Part shown: piece after piece, positions 7,785-19,519 of the stretch
Numbering within the stretch: the stretch's first letter is position 1
How the letters are laid out: every line of letters starts with the position of its first letter
Assembly (NCBI GenBank): GCA_018054745.1
Contig: JAGPIX010000015.1
Location: 1-35,301 of the forward strand
Direction of reading: 5' to 3'
DNA: 35,301 nt
From: Alicycliphilus sp.
GTDB lineage: Bacteria > Pseudomonadota > Gammaproteobacteria > Burkholderiales > Burkholderiaceae_C
The notes under the pieces: generated by a model
What the model saw: only the letters and a program-made list of their open reading frames with translations
Databases searched by the model: none
What the model was told of the DNA's origin: nothing
Translations under genes and position numbers: made by a program

Positions 7785-7821
7785 AACCGCCCGGCTTGGG
7801 CCAGCGGGGCGGTTCTTTTTT
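7785..7821. terminator. Rho-independent terminator after queC, probably bidirectional
   Basis: Stem AACCGCCC / GGGCGGTT with a GC-rich 14-base loop, followed by a T run at 7816-7821 on the + strand and an A run at 7781-7786 on the other side. It therefore can also serve argG, whose stop is at 7870. Confidence 0.85.
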
Positions 7822-7822
7822 G

Positions 7823-7858
7823 ATAGCTGCCAGCGTTTGATGGATAAGCGCTGCAGCC
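7823..7858 (-). repeat. Dispersed palindromic repeat, copy C
   Basis: Reads ATAGCTGCCAGCGTTTGATG then GATAAGCGCTGCAGCC on the + strand, inverted relative to copy A. It directly follows the queC terminator and ends 11 bases before the argG stop codon. Confidence 0.8.
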
Positions 7859-7869
7859 TTGTTTAACCA

Positions 7870-9265
<1,396 letters not shown>

Positions 9266-9274
9266 TAAAAATGC

Positions 9275-9592
9275 TCATGCGAAATGGCAGATGTAGTGAT
9301 AGGCCTGATCGACCCGGATGTCGAAGCTGGAGTTGGCGGGGATGCTGAACTTGTCGCCAGGGCCGGATGTCTGCCAGGCATCGCTGCCGGCCAGCTTGTA
9401 TTCGCAGCCGCCGGCCACGCATTCCATGACCTCGGCCGCGCCGGTGTTGAAGGTGAGCGTGGACGGCAATACCACGCCCACCGACTTCTTCGTGCCATCG
9501 GCCAGCGTCAGGCTGTGGCTCACGCATTTGCCGTCAAAGTACACATTGGCCTGGGTGCTGACCGTGGCGCCAGCAATCGTTGAGGTGGTCAT
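9275..9592 (-). CDS. ppnP: Pyrimidine/purine nucleoside phosphorylase PpnP (YaiE/DUF1255)
   Basis: 105-residue single-domain cupin-like protein. Family features are ANVYFDGKCVSHSLTLADG at the N terminus, GVVLPSTLTFNTGAAEVMEC in the centre, and the C-terminal PANSSFDIRVDQAYHYICHF. The E. coli homologue catalyses phosphorolysis of many nucleosides. The start at ATG 9592 gives the standard length; a much longer frame upstream (to 10255) is only the shadow of the glycine-zipper gene. No good SD is visible. It precedes argG on the same strand. Confidence 0.92.
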   Translation of the reverse strand: MTTSTIAGATVSTQANVYFDGKCVSHSLTLADGTKKSVGVVLPSTLTFNTGAAEVMECVAGGCEYKLAGSDAWQTSGPGDKFSIPANSSFDIRVDQAYHYICHFA

Positions 9593-9678
9593 GGGTGGTG
9601 ACTGAAGAGGGGTGGACAAACCGGCAATTCTAGGCCGGCCGCGCGCGCCGCTGCCCCCCTGGCGTGCGCTGCGCCATG

Positions 9679-9703
9679 AAAAAAGGAGCCCTGGAGGGCT
9701 CCT
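9679..9703 (-). terminator. Rho-independent terminator for the glycine-zipper gene
   Basis: Perfect 8-bp stem AGGAGCCC / GGGCTCCT with a TGGA loop, followed on the minus strand by a T run (A run at 9679-9684 on the + strand). Located 18 bases after the stop of the gene at 9721. Confidence 0.88.
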
Positions 9704-9720
9704 GTGGTGGCTGCGGATCT

Positions 9721-10377
9721 TCAGTAGTTGTAGCGCGGCTGGCGATAGGGGTAGTGGCCGTAATAGGGGTAGCGGTGCTCGTAGACCGCCGGTGGCGGCA
9801 CCACATAGGCCGGCGGGCCCGGCGGGGTGCCGTAGACCGCGCCGGGGTGACCGTAGCCGGGATCGCCGGCGTTCTGCGCTGCGTAGCCGGGCGGCGTGTA
9901 GCCGGACATGCCCGGCACGGCCGGCTGCACGGTAATCGGAATCCACTGCCCGGGATCGGACTGGGTCCGTGTGGTGTAGCTGCGGCCGGCGTATTCGTAG
10001 GTCACGTCGTAGCCGATCACGCGCTGGTCGTAGTAGGTCTCGGTGGTGCAGCGCTGCACGTTCTGGTAGCCGGGGCGGCCGCTCTCGATCTGGTTGCCCA
10101 GCAGCGCGCCGCCAATCACGCCCAGGGCCGTGGCTGCGGCGCGGCCGCCGCCGCTGCCAATGGCATTGCCCGCGGCGCCACCGGCAATGGCGCCCAGCAC
10201 TGCGCCACCGCCGGTCGTCGGGCGCGCCCCGTTGTAAATGGTCTCGTTGCCGCACACCTGCTGCGGCACGGCCACCTGCTGGGTGATGGGGGTGGCCGAC
10301 AGCACGCGGCCCAGATCCTGGGCCTGGCTGGCCATGGCCGCCATGGTGAGGGTGGCAAGGACGATGATCTTGTTCAT
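9721..10377 (-). CDS. Glycine-zipper 2TM-domain envelope protein (YcfJ-like)
   Basis: 218-residue exported protein. Residues 1-20 form a signal peptide (MNKIIVLATLTMAAMASQAQ). A 17-kDa-antigen-like glycine zipper runs through GGGAVLGAIAGGAAGNAIG and ALGVIGGALLGNQI (about 57-95), and two Cys (CGNET, RCTTE) flank the zipper. The family segment VIGYDVTYEYAGRSYTTR follows. The last 70 residues are a low-complexity Pro/Gly/Tyr tail (YGHPGAVYGTPPGPPAY, ending HYPYRQPRYNY). No lipobox Cys is seen after the signal. ATG 10377 is set by AAGGAG ten bases upstream; the longer frame to 10455 lacks this. The role in the envelope is unknown. Confidence 0.83.
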   Translation of the reverse strand: MNKIIVLATLTMAAMASQAQDLGRVLSATPITQQVAVPQQVCGNETIYNGARPTTGGGAVLGAIAGGAAGNAIGSGGGRAAATALGVIGGALLGNQIESGRPGYQNVQRCTTETYYDQRVIGYDVTYEYAGRSYTTRTQSDPGQWIPITVQPAVPGMSGYTPPGYAAQNAGDPGYGHPGAVYGTPPGPPAYVVPPPAVYEHRYPYYGHYPYRQPRYNY

Positions 10378-10483
10378 GGACTGAAAGCTCCTTTCGGTCA
10401 GCCTGTAACGCACCAGGGTCGCAGGCAGTTTCACCCGGGTGTGCTTTTCTGCCATGGCGGCCAGGTAAATCTGGCGTAAAGAC

Positions 10484-10873
10484 CTATGTTTTGGAGCCGG
10501 CGGCCAGCAATTCGTTCCAGGTCTCGGGCTTGAAGCCCACGGTCACGCGGCCCGTGGCTGTGCCGTTCCACTCGACCACCGGGCGTTTGATGACCGAGGC
10601 ATGTTCGCGCATCAGCGCGGCGGCACTGGCGGCGTCCTGCACGCTGGACTGCACTGCAGCGTCCAGCCTGCGCCAGCTCGTGCCCTGGCGGTTGAGCAGC
10701 CTGTCCCAGCCCACGGCGGCCATCCAGGCGCTCAGGCGTTCCGCGGGCACGCCCTGCTTCTTGAAGTCGTGGAACTGGTAGGCCAGGCTCTGCCCGGCGA
10801 GCCAGGCGCGCGCCTTCTTCACCGTGTCGCAATTGGGAATGCCGTAGAGGATGATCGTGGTGGGGGTACTCAT
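10484..10873 (-). CDS. yffB: ArsC/Spx-family thioredoxin-fold protein (YffB-like)
   Basis: 129-residue protein starting ILYGIPNCDTVKKARAWL, with a single redox Cys15 in the place of the ArsC catalytic cysteine. DFKKQG (about 36-41) and the conserved IKRPVVEW near residue 95 also match. The YffB subgroup is linked to glutathione-dependent thiol reduction but the physiological substrate is unclear; classical arsenate reduction is not established for it. The N-terminal position of Cys and the small size argue against Spx proper. It is divergent from folC with a 48-base gap. No terminator is seen after its stop. Confidence 0.85.
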   Translation of the reverse strand: MSTPTTIILYGIPNCDTVKKARAWLAGQSLAYQFHDFKKQGVPAERLSAWMAAVGWDRLLNRQGTSWRRLDAAVQSSVQDAASAAALMREHASVIKRPVVEWNGTATGRVTVGFKPETWNELLAAGSKT

Positions 10874-10921
10874 GGGCGCGCATCATCGCCCATGGCCGGC
10901 TCGGCGACAATCGCGGGCTCT

Positions 10922-12247
10922 ATGCAAACCTATCCCCAGACACTGCAAGGCTGGCTCGAGCATTGCGAGCGGCTGCATGCCAAGAATATCGACATGGGCC
11001 TGGCCCGCGTGGGCGAGGTGGCGCGCCGGCTGGCGTTGCGCTTTGACTGCCCGGTGATCACCGTCGCCGGCACCAACGGCAAGGGCTCCACCTGCGCCCT
11101 GCTGGAGGCCGTGGCCATGGAGGCCGGCTACCGCACCGGGGTGTATTCATCGCCGCATCTGGTGCATTTCGAGGAGCGCTGCCGCGTGCGCGGCGACAGC
11201 GTCGCTGCCGCAGCGCTGCTGCCGCATTTCGAGGCCGTGGAGCGCGCCCGGACGGAAGCCGGGACCGAGGTGTCGCTGACCTACTTCGAGTTCACCACTC
11301 TGGCCATCCTGCGGTTCATGAGCCAGGCGGGCCTGGATGTGGCCATTCTGGAGGTCGGCCTGGGCGGGCGGCTGGACGCCACCAACATCATCGACGCCGA
11401 CTGCGCCGTGATCACCAGCGTGGACATCGACCATGTGGAGTTTCTCGGGTCAGACCGTGAATCGATCGGGCGCGAGAAGGCCGGCATCATGCGTGCCGGC
11501 CGACCGGTGGTGGTCAGCGACCCGTTGCCGCCGCAAAGCGTGATCGATCAGGCGCAGCAAATCGGCGCCGACCTGTGGCGCTTCGGGCAGGACTTCAACT
11601 ATTCGGGCGACAAGCAGCAATGGTCCTGGGCCGGGCGCGGGCGGCGTTATGCCGGCCTGGCCTATCCGGCGCTGCGCGGGGCCAATCAGCTCATCAACGC
11701 CTCGGGCGCGCTGGCAGCGCTGGAGGCGCTGCGCCAGCGCCTGCCGGTCACGGCGCAGGCGGTGCGCCTGGGGCTGGCGCGGGTGGAGCTGCCCGGGCGC
11801 TTCCAGGTCGTGCCCGGCCAGCCGGCCCTGGTGCTGGATGTGGCGCACAACCCGCATTCGGTGGCGGCGCTGACGGCGAACCTGGACGCCATGGGCTACT
11901 TTCCGACCACGCACGCCGTGTTTGGCGCCATGGCCGACAAGGATCTGGCGCCCATGCTGGAGAAGATCGCCCCCCTCATCGACCGCTGGTATTTCACCGA
12001 CCTGCCCACGCCGCGCGCCGAGAGCGCGGCCGGCCTGCAGCAGAAGTGGAGTACATTGCCAGCGGCTTCGGCCACCGGCCGCAAGGCTGGAACCAGCCTG
12101 CACGCCAGTCCCGAAGAGGCGCTGCGTGCGGCCGTCGAGGCGGCCGACCCCACTGATAGAATTGTGGTCTTTGGTTCGTTCTACACGGTGGGCGGCGTGC
12201 TCAAAAACGGAGTGCCCCGACTGCACGCCAAGCATCTGGACGCCTAA
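10922..12247 (+). CDS. folC: Bifunctional folylpolyglutamate synthase / dihydrofolate synthase
   Basis: 441-residue Mur-ligase-type enzyme that adds glutamate to dihydropteroate and then to folates. The P-loop GTNGKGS is at 50-56, SSPHLVHFEERCRV follows, EVGLGGRLDATNII lies mid-protein, and the ADP-side motif VLDVAHNPHSV is in the C-terminal domain. The start at 10922 is the first ATG after the divergent gap; in-frame sequence upstream is antisense to the ArsC-like gene. It opens the folC-dedD-cvpA-purF series, an order also known in E. coli, but accD, often found upstream, is absent here. Confidence 0.95.
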   Translation: MQTYPQTLQGWLEHCERLHAKNIDMGLARVGEVARRLALRFDCPVITVAGTNGKGSTCALLEAVAMEAGYRTGVYSSPHLVHFEERCRVRGDSVAAAALLPHFEAVERARTEAGTEVSLTYFEFTTLAILRFMSQAGLDVAILEVGLGGRLDATNIIDADCAVITSVDIDHVEFLGSDRESIGREKAGIMRAGRPVVVSDPLPPQSVIDQAQQIGADLWRFGQDFNYSGDKQQWSWAGRGRRYAGLAYPALRGANQLINASGALAALEALRQRLPVTAQAVRLGLARVELPGRFQVVPGQPALVLDVAHNPHSVAALTANLDAMGYFPTTHAVFGAMADKDLAPMLEKIAPLIDRWYFTDLPTPRAESAAGLQQKWSTLPAASATGRKAGTSLHASPEEALRAAVEAADPTDRIVVFGSFYTVGGVLKNGVPRLHAKHLDA

Positions 12248-12261
12248 CCAGTCCACACTCC

Positions 12262-13089
12262 ATGGCATTTTTCAAGTTTCGTTGGCCCGGCGGTGCCGAG
12301 CCGCAGGCCGACAGCAACAAGGGCGCACGGCGCTCGCGCGCAGCCGCACAGGCCGAGAGCATCGACGACATGCGCCGCCGGGCGCGCCATCGCCTGATCG
12401 GCGCGGCCGTGCTGGTGCTGGCGGGCGTGGTCGGCTTTCCGCTGGTTTTCGACACCCAGCCGCGCCCGGTGGCGGTGGACGTGGCCATCGACATTCCCGA
12501 TCGCAACAAGGTCGCCCCGCTGGCGGTACCAGGCAAGGGCGCCAGCCAGGACGAGCCCAGGGCCAAGCCAGAGCCGGCTGCGGCCGGGTTGGACGCTGGC
12601 GAGGAAGTGATCGGTACCAGCAGTCGCGCAGAACCCGCCGCGCAGGTCGAGGCCAAACCTGAAGCCAGGACTGAGCCCAAGCCCGCTCCCCGGCCGGAAC
12701 CGAAAGCCGAGCCGAAACCCGAGCCCAAGGTGGAGCACAAGCCCGAACCCAAGCCCGACGCCAAGCCGGCACGCCCGGATGACGCGGCCCGCGCCCGGGC
12801 CCTGCTCGAAGGTCGGGGCCAGCAGCCGGCGCAGGCCGCCAGCGCGGCTGCGGCCGATCAGGGCCGTTTCATCGTCCAGGTGGGTGCCTTTGCCGATGCC
12901 GACAAGGTGCGCGAGGTGCGCGAGAAGCTGGAACGCTCGGGCCTCAAGACCTATACCCAGGTGGTGGACACCAAGGACGGCAAGCGCACGCGCGTGCGTC
13001 TGGGGCCGTTTGACAGCCGTGCCGAGGCCGACAAGGCCGTGGGGCGCGTCAAGAGCGCTGGCCTGTCGGCTTCCGTGCTGGCGTTGTAA
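12262..13089 (+). CDS. dedD: SPOR-domain inner-membrane protein (DedD-like)
   Basis: 275-residue bitopic protein. The cytoplasmic start is basic, followed by a membrane helix (about 45-62, GAAVLVLAGVVGFPLVF). A long periplasmic linker follows with a Pro-Lys-Glu low-complexity stretch of PEPK-type units (about 128-170). The C-terminal SPOR domain (about 202-275, RFIVQVGAFADADKVREV to SASVLAL) binds denuded glycan at the septum. Its place between folC and cvpA matches E. coli dedD, a non-essential division protein. The repeat-rich linker explains a spurious Gly/Phe-rich frame on the other strand. It starts 14 bases after folC. Confidence 0.9.
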   Translation: MAFFKFRWPGGAEPQADSNKGARRSRAAAQAESIDDMRRRARHRLIGAAVLVLAGVVGFPLVFDTQPRPVAVDVAIDIPDRNKVAPLAVPGKGASQDEPRAKPEPAAAGLDAGEEVIGTSSRAEPAAQVEAKPEARTEPKPAPRPEPKAEPKPEPKVEHKPEPKPDAKPARPDDAARARALLEGRGQQPAQAASAAAADQGRFIVQVGAFADADKVREVREKLERSGLKTYTQVVDTKDGKRTRVRLGPFDSRAEADKAVGRVKSAGLSASVLAL

Positions 13090-13110
13090 CAAGCCACCGG
13101 CTCTGGATGG

Positions 13111-13605
13111 ATGGCGATGGCAGCGCTGGACTGGGTGTTTCTGACGGTGCTGGCCGCGTCGCTGTTGATTGGCGCGTGGCGCGGCCTGGTGTTCGAATTG
13201 TTGTCGCTGGCTGGCTGGGTCGTTGCATTCTTTGCTGCGCAGTGGTTTGCCGATGCCGCCGGGGCCTGGTTGCCCATGGGCGAGGCGGATGCCGCATGGC
13301 GCCATGTGGCCGGTTTTGTGGTGGTGTTTGTTGCCGCGGTGTTTGCCTGCGGCCTGCTGGCCTGGCTGCTCAAGAAGCTTGTCGATGCCGTCGGCCTGCG
13401 GCCGGCCGACCGGGCGCTGGGGGCGCTGTTTGGCGTGCTGCGTGGCCTGCTGCTGCTGCTGGTCGTGGCGCTGGTCGCCGGCTGGCTGCAGGTGCAAGAT
13501 GCGCCCTGGTGGCGGCAGTCGCAGCTGGCGCCCTGGCTGCAGGTGGCGCTCAAGGGCATGCGGCCCGTGCTGCCCGAGGAGCTGGGGCGGCATCTGCCGT
13601 CGTAG
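13111..13605 (+). CDS. cvpA: CvpA family membrane protein
   Basis: 164-residue inner-membrane protein with four hydrophobic helices (about 5-27, 31-48, 67-89 and 103-125) and a soluble tail. Typical CvpA features are LDWVFLTVLAASLLIGAWRGLVFE at the N terminus and the following LAGWVVAFFAAQWFA. In E. coli cvpA is needed for colicin V production and is co-transcribed with purF; later work links it to envelope stress. ATG 13111 is used; ATG 13117 is a close alternative. A hairpin separates it from purF. Confidence 0.9.
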   Translation: MAMAALDWVFLTVLAASLLIGAWRGLVFELLSLAGWVVAFFAAQWFADAAGAWLPMGEADAAWRHVAGFVVVFVAAVFACGLLAWLLKKLVDAVGLRPADRALGALFGVLRGLLLLLVVALVAGWLQVQDAPWWRQSQLAPWLQVALKGMRPVLPEELGRHLPS

Positions 13606-13642
13606 CGAGGGCGCTGCTGCCAGCGGGCAGTCAATGGTTGTC

Positions 13643-13660
13643 GGCGGGAAGTCTCCCGCC
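13643..13660 (+). other. Hairpin in the purF leader
   Basis: Perfect 7-bp stem GGCGGGA / TCCCGCC with loop AGTC, 21 bases before the purF start. No T run follows, so it is not a standard terminator. It may modulate purF translation or mRNA processing in the cvpA-purF transcript. Confidence 0.5.
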
Positions 13661-13681
13661 ATTGAAAATGGAACGCGAACT

Positions 13682-15187
<1,506 letters not shown>

Positions 15188-15315
15188 CCTGCCGGCGCAG
15201 ACGGAAAAAAGTGAGCGCCTTGCGCCTGTCAATGGGCGGTTTCATAAGAGAAGTTGATTCAAACCACCGTGCAACAAGCGCACGCAGCTCCTATTCTTGA
15301 ATAAGGATTGTCACC

Positions 15316-16530
15316 GTGACCGAGAAATCCCTGCCCCCGGGCCTGCACCCCGACACCCTGGCCGTGCGTGAGGCCGTGGAGCGCAGCCAGTGGGGCGAGC
15401 ACAGCGAAGCCCTGTACCTGAGCAGTAGCTTCGTGCAGAGCGACTGCGCCAGCTCCGCGCGCCGCTTTGCCAATGAGGAGGCGGGCTACACCTACAGCCG
15501 CACGGCCAATCCCACCGTCACCAGTTTCGAGCGCCGCCTGGCCGCCATGGAGGGCACCGAATGCGCCGTGGCCACCAGCACCGGCATGTCGGCCATCCTG
15601 CTGGTGGCGCTCACGGTCCTCAAGGCCGGCGACCATGTGGTCTGCTCGCAGTCCATGTTCGGCTCCACCATCAAGCTGCTGGGCACCGAGATGGCGCGCT
15701 TTGGCGTGGAGACCAGCTTTGTCTCGCAGACCGATGTGGCGGCCTGGCAGGCTGCGATCCGCCCGAACACGCGCTTGCTGTTCGCCGAAACGCCCACCAA
15801 CCCGCTCACCGACCTGTGCGACATCGCCGCGCTGGCTGAAATTGCCCACGCCCACGGCGCGTTGCTGGCGGTGGACAACAGTTTTGCCTCGCCCGTGCTG
15901 CAGCAGCCGGCCAGGTTTGGCGCCGACATCGTCGTGCACTCGGGCACCAAGCTGCTCGACGGCCAGGGCCGCGTCATGGCCGGCGCCGTGTGCGGCACGG
16001 TGGCACTGGTGGACAAGGTCATGGGCACCTTTTTGCGCAGCGGCGGGCTGAACCTGGCACCGTTCAATGCCTGGGTGGTCTTGAAGGGTCTGGAGACCCT
16101 GGCCCTGCGCGTCAAGGCCGAGAGCGCCGCCGCGCTGGAACTGGCCGCCTGGCTGGAGCAGCAGCCCAAGGTGGCGCGCGTCTACTACCCCGGCCTGAAG
16201 AGCCACCCGCAGCATGAGCTGGCCATGCGCCAGCAAAACGGCATGGGTGGCACGGTGCTGGCATTCGACGTGGCGGGGCAGGGCGCCGAGCAGCTGCGCG
16301 CCAACGCCTTCCACGTGATTGACAGCACGCGCGTGTGCTCCATCACCGCCAACCTGGGCGACGTGAAGACCACCATCACCCACCCGGCCAGCACCTCGCA
16401 CGGGCGCCTGACGGAAGAACAGCGCCAGGCCGCTGGCATAGGCCAGGGGCTGGTGCGCATCTCCGTGGGCCTGGAACATCTCGACGACCTGAAGGCCGAC
16501 CTCTTGCGCGGCCTGGACACTCTGGCATGA
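15316..16530 (+). CDS. metZ: O-succinylhomoserine sulfhydrylase MetZ
   Basis: 404-residue PLP enzyme of the Cys/Met metabolism family that makes homocysteine from O-succinylhomoserine and sulfide. The PLP lysine is Lys212 in [36 protein letters not shown] and [13 protein letters not shown] are also present, and the C-terminal substrate segment is [22 protein letters not shown]. The start is a GTG at 15316 with AAGGA eight bases upstream. The 128-base gap after purF contains a half copy of the dispersed repeat near 15275-15293. The stop overlaps the gltX start in ATGA. Confidence 0.93.
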   Translation: MTEKSLPPGLHPDTLAVREAVERSQWGEHSEALYLSSSFVQSDCASSARRFANEEAGYTYSRTANPTVTSFERRLAAMEGTECAVATSTGMSAILLVALTVLKAGDHVVCSQSMFGSTIKLLGTEMARFGVETSFVSQTDVAAWQAAIRPNTRLLFAETPTNPLTDLCDIAALAEIAHAHGALLAVDNSFASPVLQQPARFGADIVVHSGTKLLDGQGRVMAGAVCGTVALVDKVMGTFLRSGGLNLAPFNAWVVLKGLETLALRVKAESAAALELAAWLEQQPKVARVYYPGLKSHPQHELAMRQQNGMGGTVLAFDVAGQGAEQLRANAFHVIDSTRVCSITANLGDVKTTITHPASTSHGRLTEEQRQAAGIGQGLVRISVGLEHLDDLKADLLRGLDTLA

Positions 16531-17948
16531 CACAAGCAAAAGTACGCACGCGTTTCGCCCCGTCGCCGACGGGCTTCATCCACCTGGGCAACATCCGCTC
16601 GGCGCTCTACCCCTGGGCCTTTGCGCGCGCCATGGGTGGCGACTTCATCCTGCGCATCGAGGACACCGACGTCGAGCGCTCCACCCAGGCCAGCGTCGAT
16701 GTGATCCTGGAGGGCATGGCCTGGCTGCGGCTGGATCACGATGAAGGCCCGTACTACCAGATGCAGCGCATGGCGCGTTACAGGGAAGTGCTGGCCCAGC
16801 TGCAGGCCAGCGGCCATGTCTACCCCTGCTATATGAGCATGGCCGAGCTGGACGCGCTGCGCGAGCGCCAGACCGCCGCCAAGGAAAAGCCGCGCTACGA
16901 CGGTACCTGGCGCCCCGAGCCTGGCAAGCAGCTGCCGCCCGTGCCCGAGGGCGTACAGCCGGTGCTGCGCTTCAAGACGCCCAAGGATGGCGTGGTGGCA
17001 TGGGATGACAAGTGCAAGGGCCGCATCGAATTTCAAAATAGCGAGCTCGACGACCTGGTCATCGCCCGCCCGGCACAGAACGGCGAAGCCGTGGGCACGC
17101 CCACCTACAACTTCTGCGTCTGTGTCGATGACATCGACATGCGCATCACCCATGTGATCCGCGGCGACGACCATGTGAACAACACGCCGCGCCAGATCCA
17201 CATCTTCGAGGCACTTGGAGCGCAGGTGCCGGTGTTTGCCCACTTGCCCACCGTCTTGAACGAGCAGGGCGAGAAGATGAGCAAGCGCAATGGCGCCAAG
17301 GCTGTCACGCAGTACCGCGACGAGGGCTACCTGCCCGACGCCATGGTCAACTACCTGGCGCGCCTGGGCTGGAGCCACGGCGACGACGAAATCTTCTCGC
17401 GCGCGCAGTTCCTGGAGTGGTTCAACCTCGACCACCTGGGCCGTAGCGCCGGCCAGTTCGACGAGGCCAAGCTGCGCTGGGTCAACGCCCAGCATATGAA
17501 GGCACTCGACGACTTTGAGCTCGCGCGCCTGGTGGCCCCCTTCGTCGAGAACGAAGGCGTGGCCCCGGCGGCGCTGGACGAGCGTCTGCCGCGCATCTGC
17601 GCGCTGTTCAAGGATCGCTGCGAGACCCTGGTCGATCTGGCACGCTGGGTGCGTGTGTTCTATCTGGACCGCGTGGAGCGCAACGCCGAAGACTATGCCA
17701 GGCATGTCACGCCCGAGGCCGGTCCGCTGCTGGACGCCTTTGCCACAGCGATGGCCACGGTGGAGTGGAACAAGGAGGCGATCGCCGCCGCCATCAAGCA
17801 ACTGCTGAAGGAGCAGGGCGCGAAGATGCCGCAACTGGCCATGCCCGTGCGCGTGCTGACCGTGGGCCAGGCACACACGCCGTCGGTCGATGCGGTGCTG
17901 GAACTCCTGGGGCGCGAAAAAATCCTCACACGTTTGAAAAGTCGTTAA
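16527..17948 (+). CDS. gltX: Glutamyl-tRNA synthetase
   Basis: 473-residue class Ic aminoacyl-tRNA synthetase. The HIGH signature is HLGN at 19-22 in [18 protein letters not shown], and KMSKRNG is at 250-256. [10 protein letters not shown] and [14 protein letters not shown] are the other standard blocks. Start ATG 16527 overlaps the metZ stop by four bases, so the two are translationally coupled; the frame upstream of it is metZ in another frame. The stop is followed directly by a tRNA promoter whose -35 element lies within the last gltX codons, and the tRNA array downstream includes two genes for its own substrate, tRNA-Glu. Confidence 0.97.
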   Translation: MTQAKVRTRFAPSPTGFIHLGNIRSALYPWAFARAMGGDFILRIEDTDVERSTQASVDVILEGMAWLRLDHDEGPYYQMQRMARYREVLAQLQASGHVYPCYMSMAELDALRERQTAAKEKPRYDGTWRPEPGKQLPPVPEGVQPVLRFKTPKDGVVAWDDKCKGRIEFQNSELDDLVIARPAQNGEAVGTPTYNFCVCVDDIDMRITHVIRGDDHVNNTPRQIHIFEALGAQVPVFAHLPTVLNEQGEKMSKRNGAKAVTQYRDEGYLPDAMVNYLARLGWSHGDDEIFSRAQFLEWFNLDHLGRSAGQFDEAKLRWVNAQHMKALDDFELARLVAPFVENEGVAPAALDERLPRICALFKDRCETLVDLARWVRVFYLDRVERNAEDYARHVTPEAGPLLDAFATAMATVEWNKEAIAAAIKQLLKEQGAKMPQLAMPVRVLTVGQAHTPSVDAVLELLGREKILTRLKSR

Positions 17949-17963
17949 AAACCTGTCTATAAT
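17934..17963 (+). promoter_or_regulatory. Promoter of the tRNA array
   Basis: TTGAAA (17934-17939) and TATAAT (17958-17963) with an 18-base spacer. The -35 lies inside the gltX 3' end. Transcription should start near 17970, about 40 bases before the first tRNA. Confidence 0.75.
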
Positions 17964-18009
17964 TCAAGGCTCAGCAGATGACGGATACGAAAGTTTCTGA
18001 AATCTGAGT

Positions 18010-18085
<76 letters not shown>

Positions 18086-18102
18086 CACTGAATCTAGGTT
18101 TT

Positions 18103-18178
18103 GACCCTATCGTCTAGAGGCCTAGGACATCACCCTTTCACGGTGAGTACCGGGGTTCGAATCCCCGTAGGGTCGCCA
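18103..18178 (+). tRNA. tRNA-Glu(TTC), copy 1
   Basis: 76-nt cloverleaf with encoded CCA. Acceptor GACCCTA / TAGGGTC with discriminator G, anticodon loop CTTTCAC giving TTC, and T stem CGGGG / CCCCG. Confidence 0.97.
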
Positions 18179-18194
18179 AGTTTGGCTGCACTTG

Positions 18195-18208
18195 GACTCG
18201 CAAGAGTC
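18195..18208 (+). other. GCAA-tetraloop hairpin in the Glu-Asp tRNA spacer, copy 1
   Basis: GACTC-GCAA-GAGTC, a five-pair stem closed by a GNRA-type tetraloop. Copy 2 at 18511-18524 has GGCTC-GCAA-GAGCC, a compensatory change that keeps the stem. It lies 16 bases after tRNA-Glu and 19 before tRNA-Asp. Confidence 0.65.
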
Positions 18209-18227
18209 GCAACGCAGCTACCGACGC

Positions 18228-18304
18228 GGAGTGGTAGTTCAGTCGGTTAGAATACCGGCCTGTCACGCCGGGGGTCGCGGGTTCGAGTCCCGTCCACTCC
18301 GCCA
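18228..18304 (+). tRNA. tRNA-Asp(GTC), copy 1
   Basis: 77-nt cloverleaf with encoded CCA. Acceptor GGAGTGG / CCACTCC, discriminator G, anticodon stem CCGGC / GCCGG with loop CTGTCAC giving GTC. Confidence 0.97.
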
Positions 18305-18321
18305 AAGTTTTCGCAAGGTTC

Positions 18322-18397
<76 letters not shown>

Positions 18398-18418
18398 ACC
18401 TGCACAGTTTCTAGGTTT

Positions 18419-18494
18419 GACCCTATCGTCTAGAGGCCTAGGACATCACCCTTTCACGGTGAGTACCGGGGTTCGAATCCCCGTAGGGTCGCCA
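18419..18494 (+). tRNA. tRNA-Glu(TTC), copy 2
   Basis: Identical to copy 1, 316 bases downstream. The Ala-Glu spacer is longer than in cassette 1 and differs except for the final CTAGGTTT. Confidence 0.97.
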
Positions 18495-18510
18495 AGTTTT
18501 GTCGCACTTG

Positions 18511-18524
18511 GGCTCGCAAGAGCC
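18511..18524 (+). other. GCAA-tetraloop hairpin in the Glu-Asp tRNA spacer, copy 2
   Basis: GGCTC-GCAA-GAGCC, partner of the hairpin at 18195-18208. The second pair is G-C here and A-T there. Confidence 0.65.
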
Positions 18525-18541
18525 GAACGCGGCACCGACGC

Positions 18542-18618
18542 GGAGTGGTAGTTCAGTCGGTTAGAATACCGGCCTGTCACGCCGGGGGTCGCGGGTTCGA
18601 GTCCCGTCCACTCCGCCA
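18542..18618 (+). tRNA. tRNA-Asp(GTC), copy 2
   Basis: Identical to copy 1, 314 bases downstream, and last of the array. A long hairpin terminator begins 10 bases after it. Confidence 0.97.
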
Positions 18619-18627
18619 AGTCTCTCA

Positions 18628-18665
18628 AAACGGGCTGCATCGCAAGTTGCAGCCCGTTTGCTTTT
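18628..18665 (+). terminator. Terminator of the tRNA array
   Basis: Perfect 12-bp stem AAACGGGCTGCA / TGCAGCCCGTTT with an eight-base loop, then a modest T tract (GCTTTT). Confidence 0.88.
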
Positions 18666-18686
18666 GCTGCTGCTTCGTTTCAAAAG

Positions 18687-18709
18687 AAAAACGCCTGCAG
18701 GGCAGGCGT
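18687..18709 (-). terminator. Terminator of the SDR gene
   Basis: Stem ACGCCTG / CAGGCGT with a five-base loop; on the minus strand it is followed by a T run (A run at 18687-18691). It lies 30 bases after the SDR stop. Confidence 0.8.
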
Positions 18710-18738
18710 GACAAGCGTTTGCAGCTCTTAAAAATACA

Positions 18739-19497
18739 TCACTTCGGTGCCATGCGTATGGCGCCATCAAGGCGGATCACCTCGCCGTTGAGCATGTCGT
18801 TTTCAAAAATGTGACGCGCCAGCTTGGCGTAGTCTTCCGGTGTGCCCAGGCGGCTGGGGAAGGGTACGCCGGCAGCCAGCGCGTCCTGCACTTCCTTAGG
18901 CATGCCGAACAGCATGGGCGTGCCGAAGATGCCTGGCGCGATCGTCATGTTGCGTATGCCGCTCTTGGCCAGGTCGCGCGCAATCGGCAGCGTCATGCCG
19001 ACCACGCCACCCTTGGATGCGGAATAGGCCGCCTGGCCAATTTGCCCGTCGTAGGCTGCCACGCTGGCGGTGGAGATCAGCACGCCTCGCTCGCCGGTGG
19101 CCTCGGGCTCGTTTTTGCTCATGGCCTCGGCCGCCAGGCGGATCATGTTGAAGCTGCCGATCAGGTTCACGGTGATGGTCTTGCTGAAGCTGGCCAGGCC
19201 GTGCGCGCCGTTCTTGCCCACGGTTTTTTCCGCCGGGGCGATGCCGGCGCAGTTCACCAGGCCCATGAGCTTGCCCATAGAGACGGCCTTGGCGACCACC
19301 GCCTGGCCGTCGGCCTCGCTGGCCACATCGCACTTGACGAAGGCGCCGCCAATATCGCGTGCCACGGCCTCACCCCTGTCTTGCTGCATGTCGGCAATCA
19401 CCACCAGCCCGCCGGCGGCGGCCAGCATGCGCGCCGTGCCTTCGCCCAGGCCGGATGCGCCGCCCGTGACGATGAATACCTTGCCCTTGATTTCCAT
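18739..19497 (-). CDS. SDR-family 3-hydroxyacyl-CoA dehydrogenase (type II / HSD10-like)
   Basis: 252-residue classical short-chain dehydrogenase. The NAD-binding [10 protein letters not shown] is at 11-20, CDVASEAD binds near the adenine ring, NCAGI is present, and the active site is in [23 protein letters not shown] (Ser, YxxxK). The end, [32 protein letters not shown], is characteristic of the HSD10/2-methyl-3-hydroxybutyryl-CoA dehydrogenase subgroup, which works in isoleucine and fatty acid degradation. ATG 19497 has AGGAG seven bases upstream; the in-frame extension to 19557 covers the operator. It probably forms a single-gene unit with its own operator and terminator. Confidence 0.88.
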   Translation of the reverse strand: MEIKGKVFIVTGGASGLGEGTARMLAAAGGLVVIADMQQDRGEAVARDIGGAFVKCDVASEADGQAVVAKAVSMGKLMGLVNCAGIAPAEKTVGKNGAHGLASFSKTITVNLIGSFNMIRLAAEAMSKNEPEATGERGVLISTASVAAYDGQIGQAAYSASKGGVVGMTLPIARDLAKSGIRNMTIAPGIFGTPMLFGMPKEVQDALAAGVPFPSRLGTPEDYAKLARHIFENDMLNGEVIRLDGAIRMAPK

Positions 19498-19519
19498 TCC
19501 TGGTCTCCTGCAAATAACG

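Noticed and set aside
9593..10255. Long N-terminal extension of ppnP
   Set aside because: The family is about 95-105 residues; the extension overlaps the glycine-zipper gene and a terminator.
10601..10921. Upstream extension of folC
   Set aside because: It overlaps the divergent ArsC-like gene and lacks FolC similarity; ATG 10922 gives the normal length.
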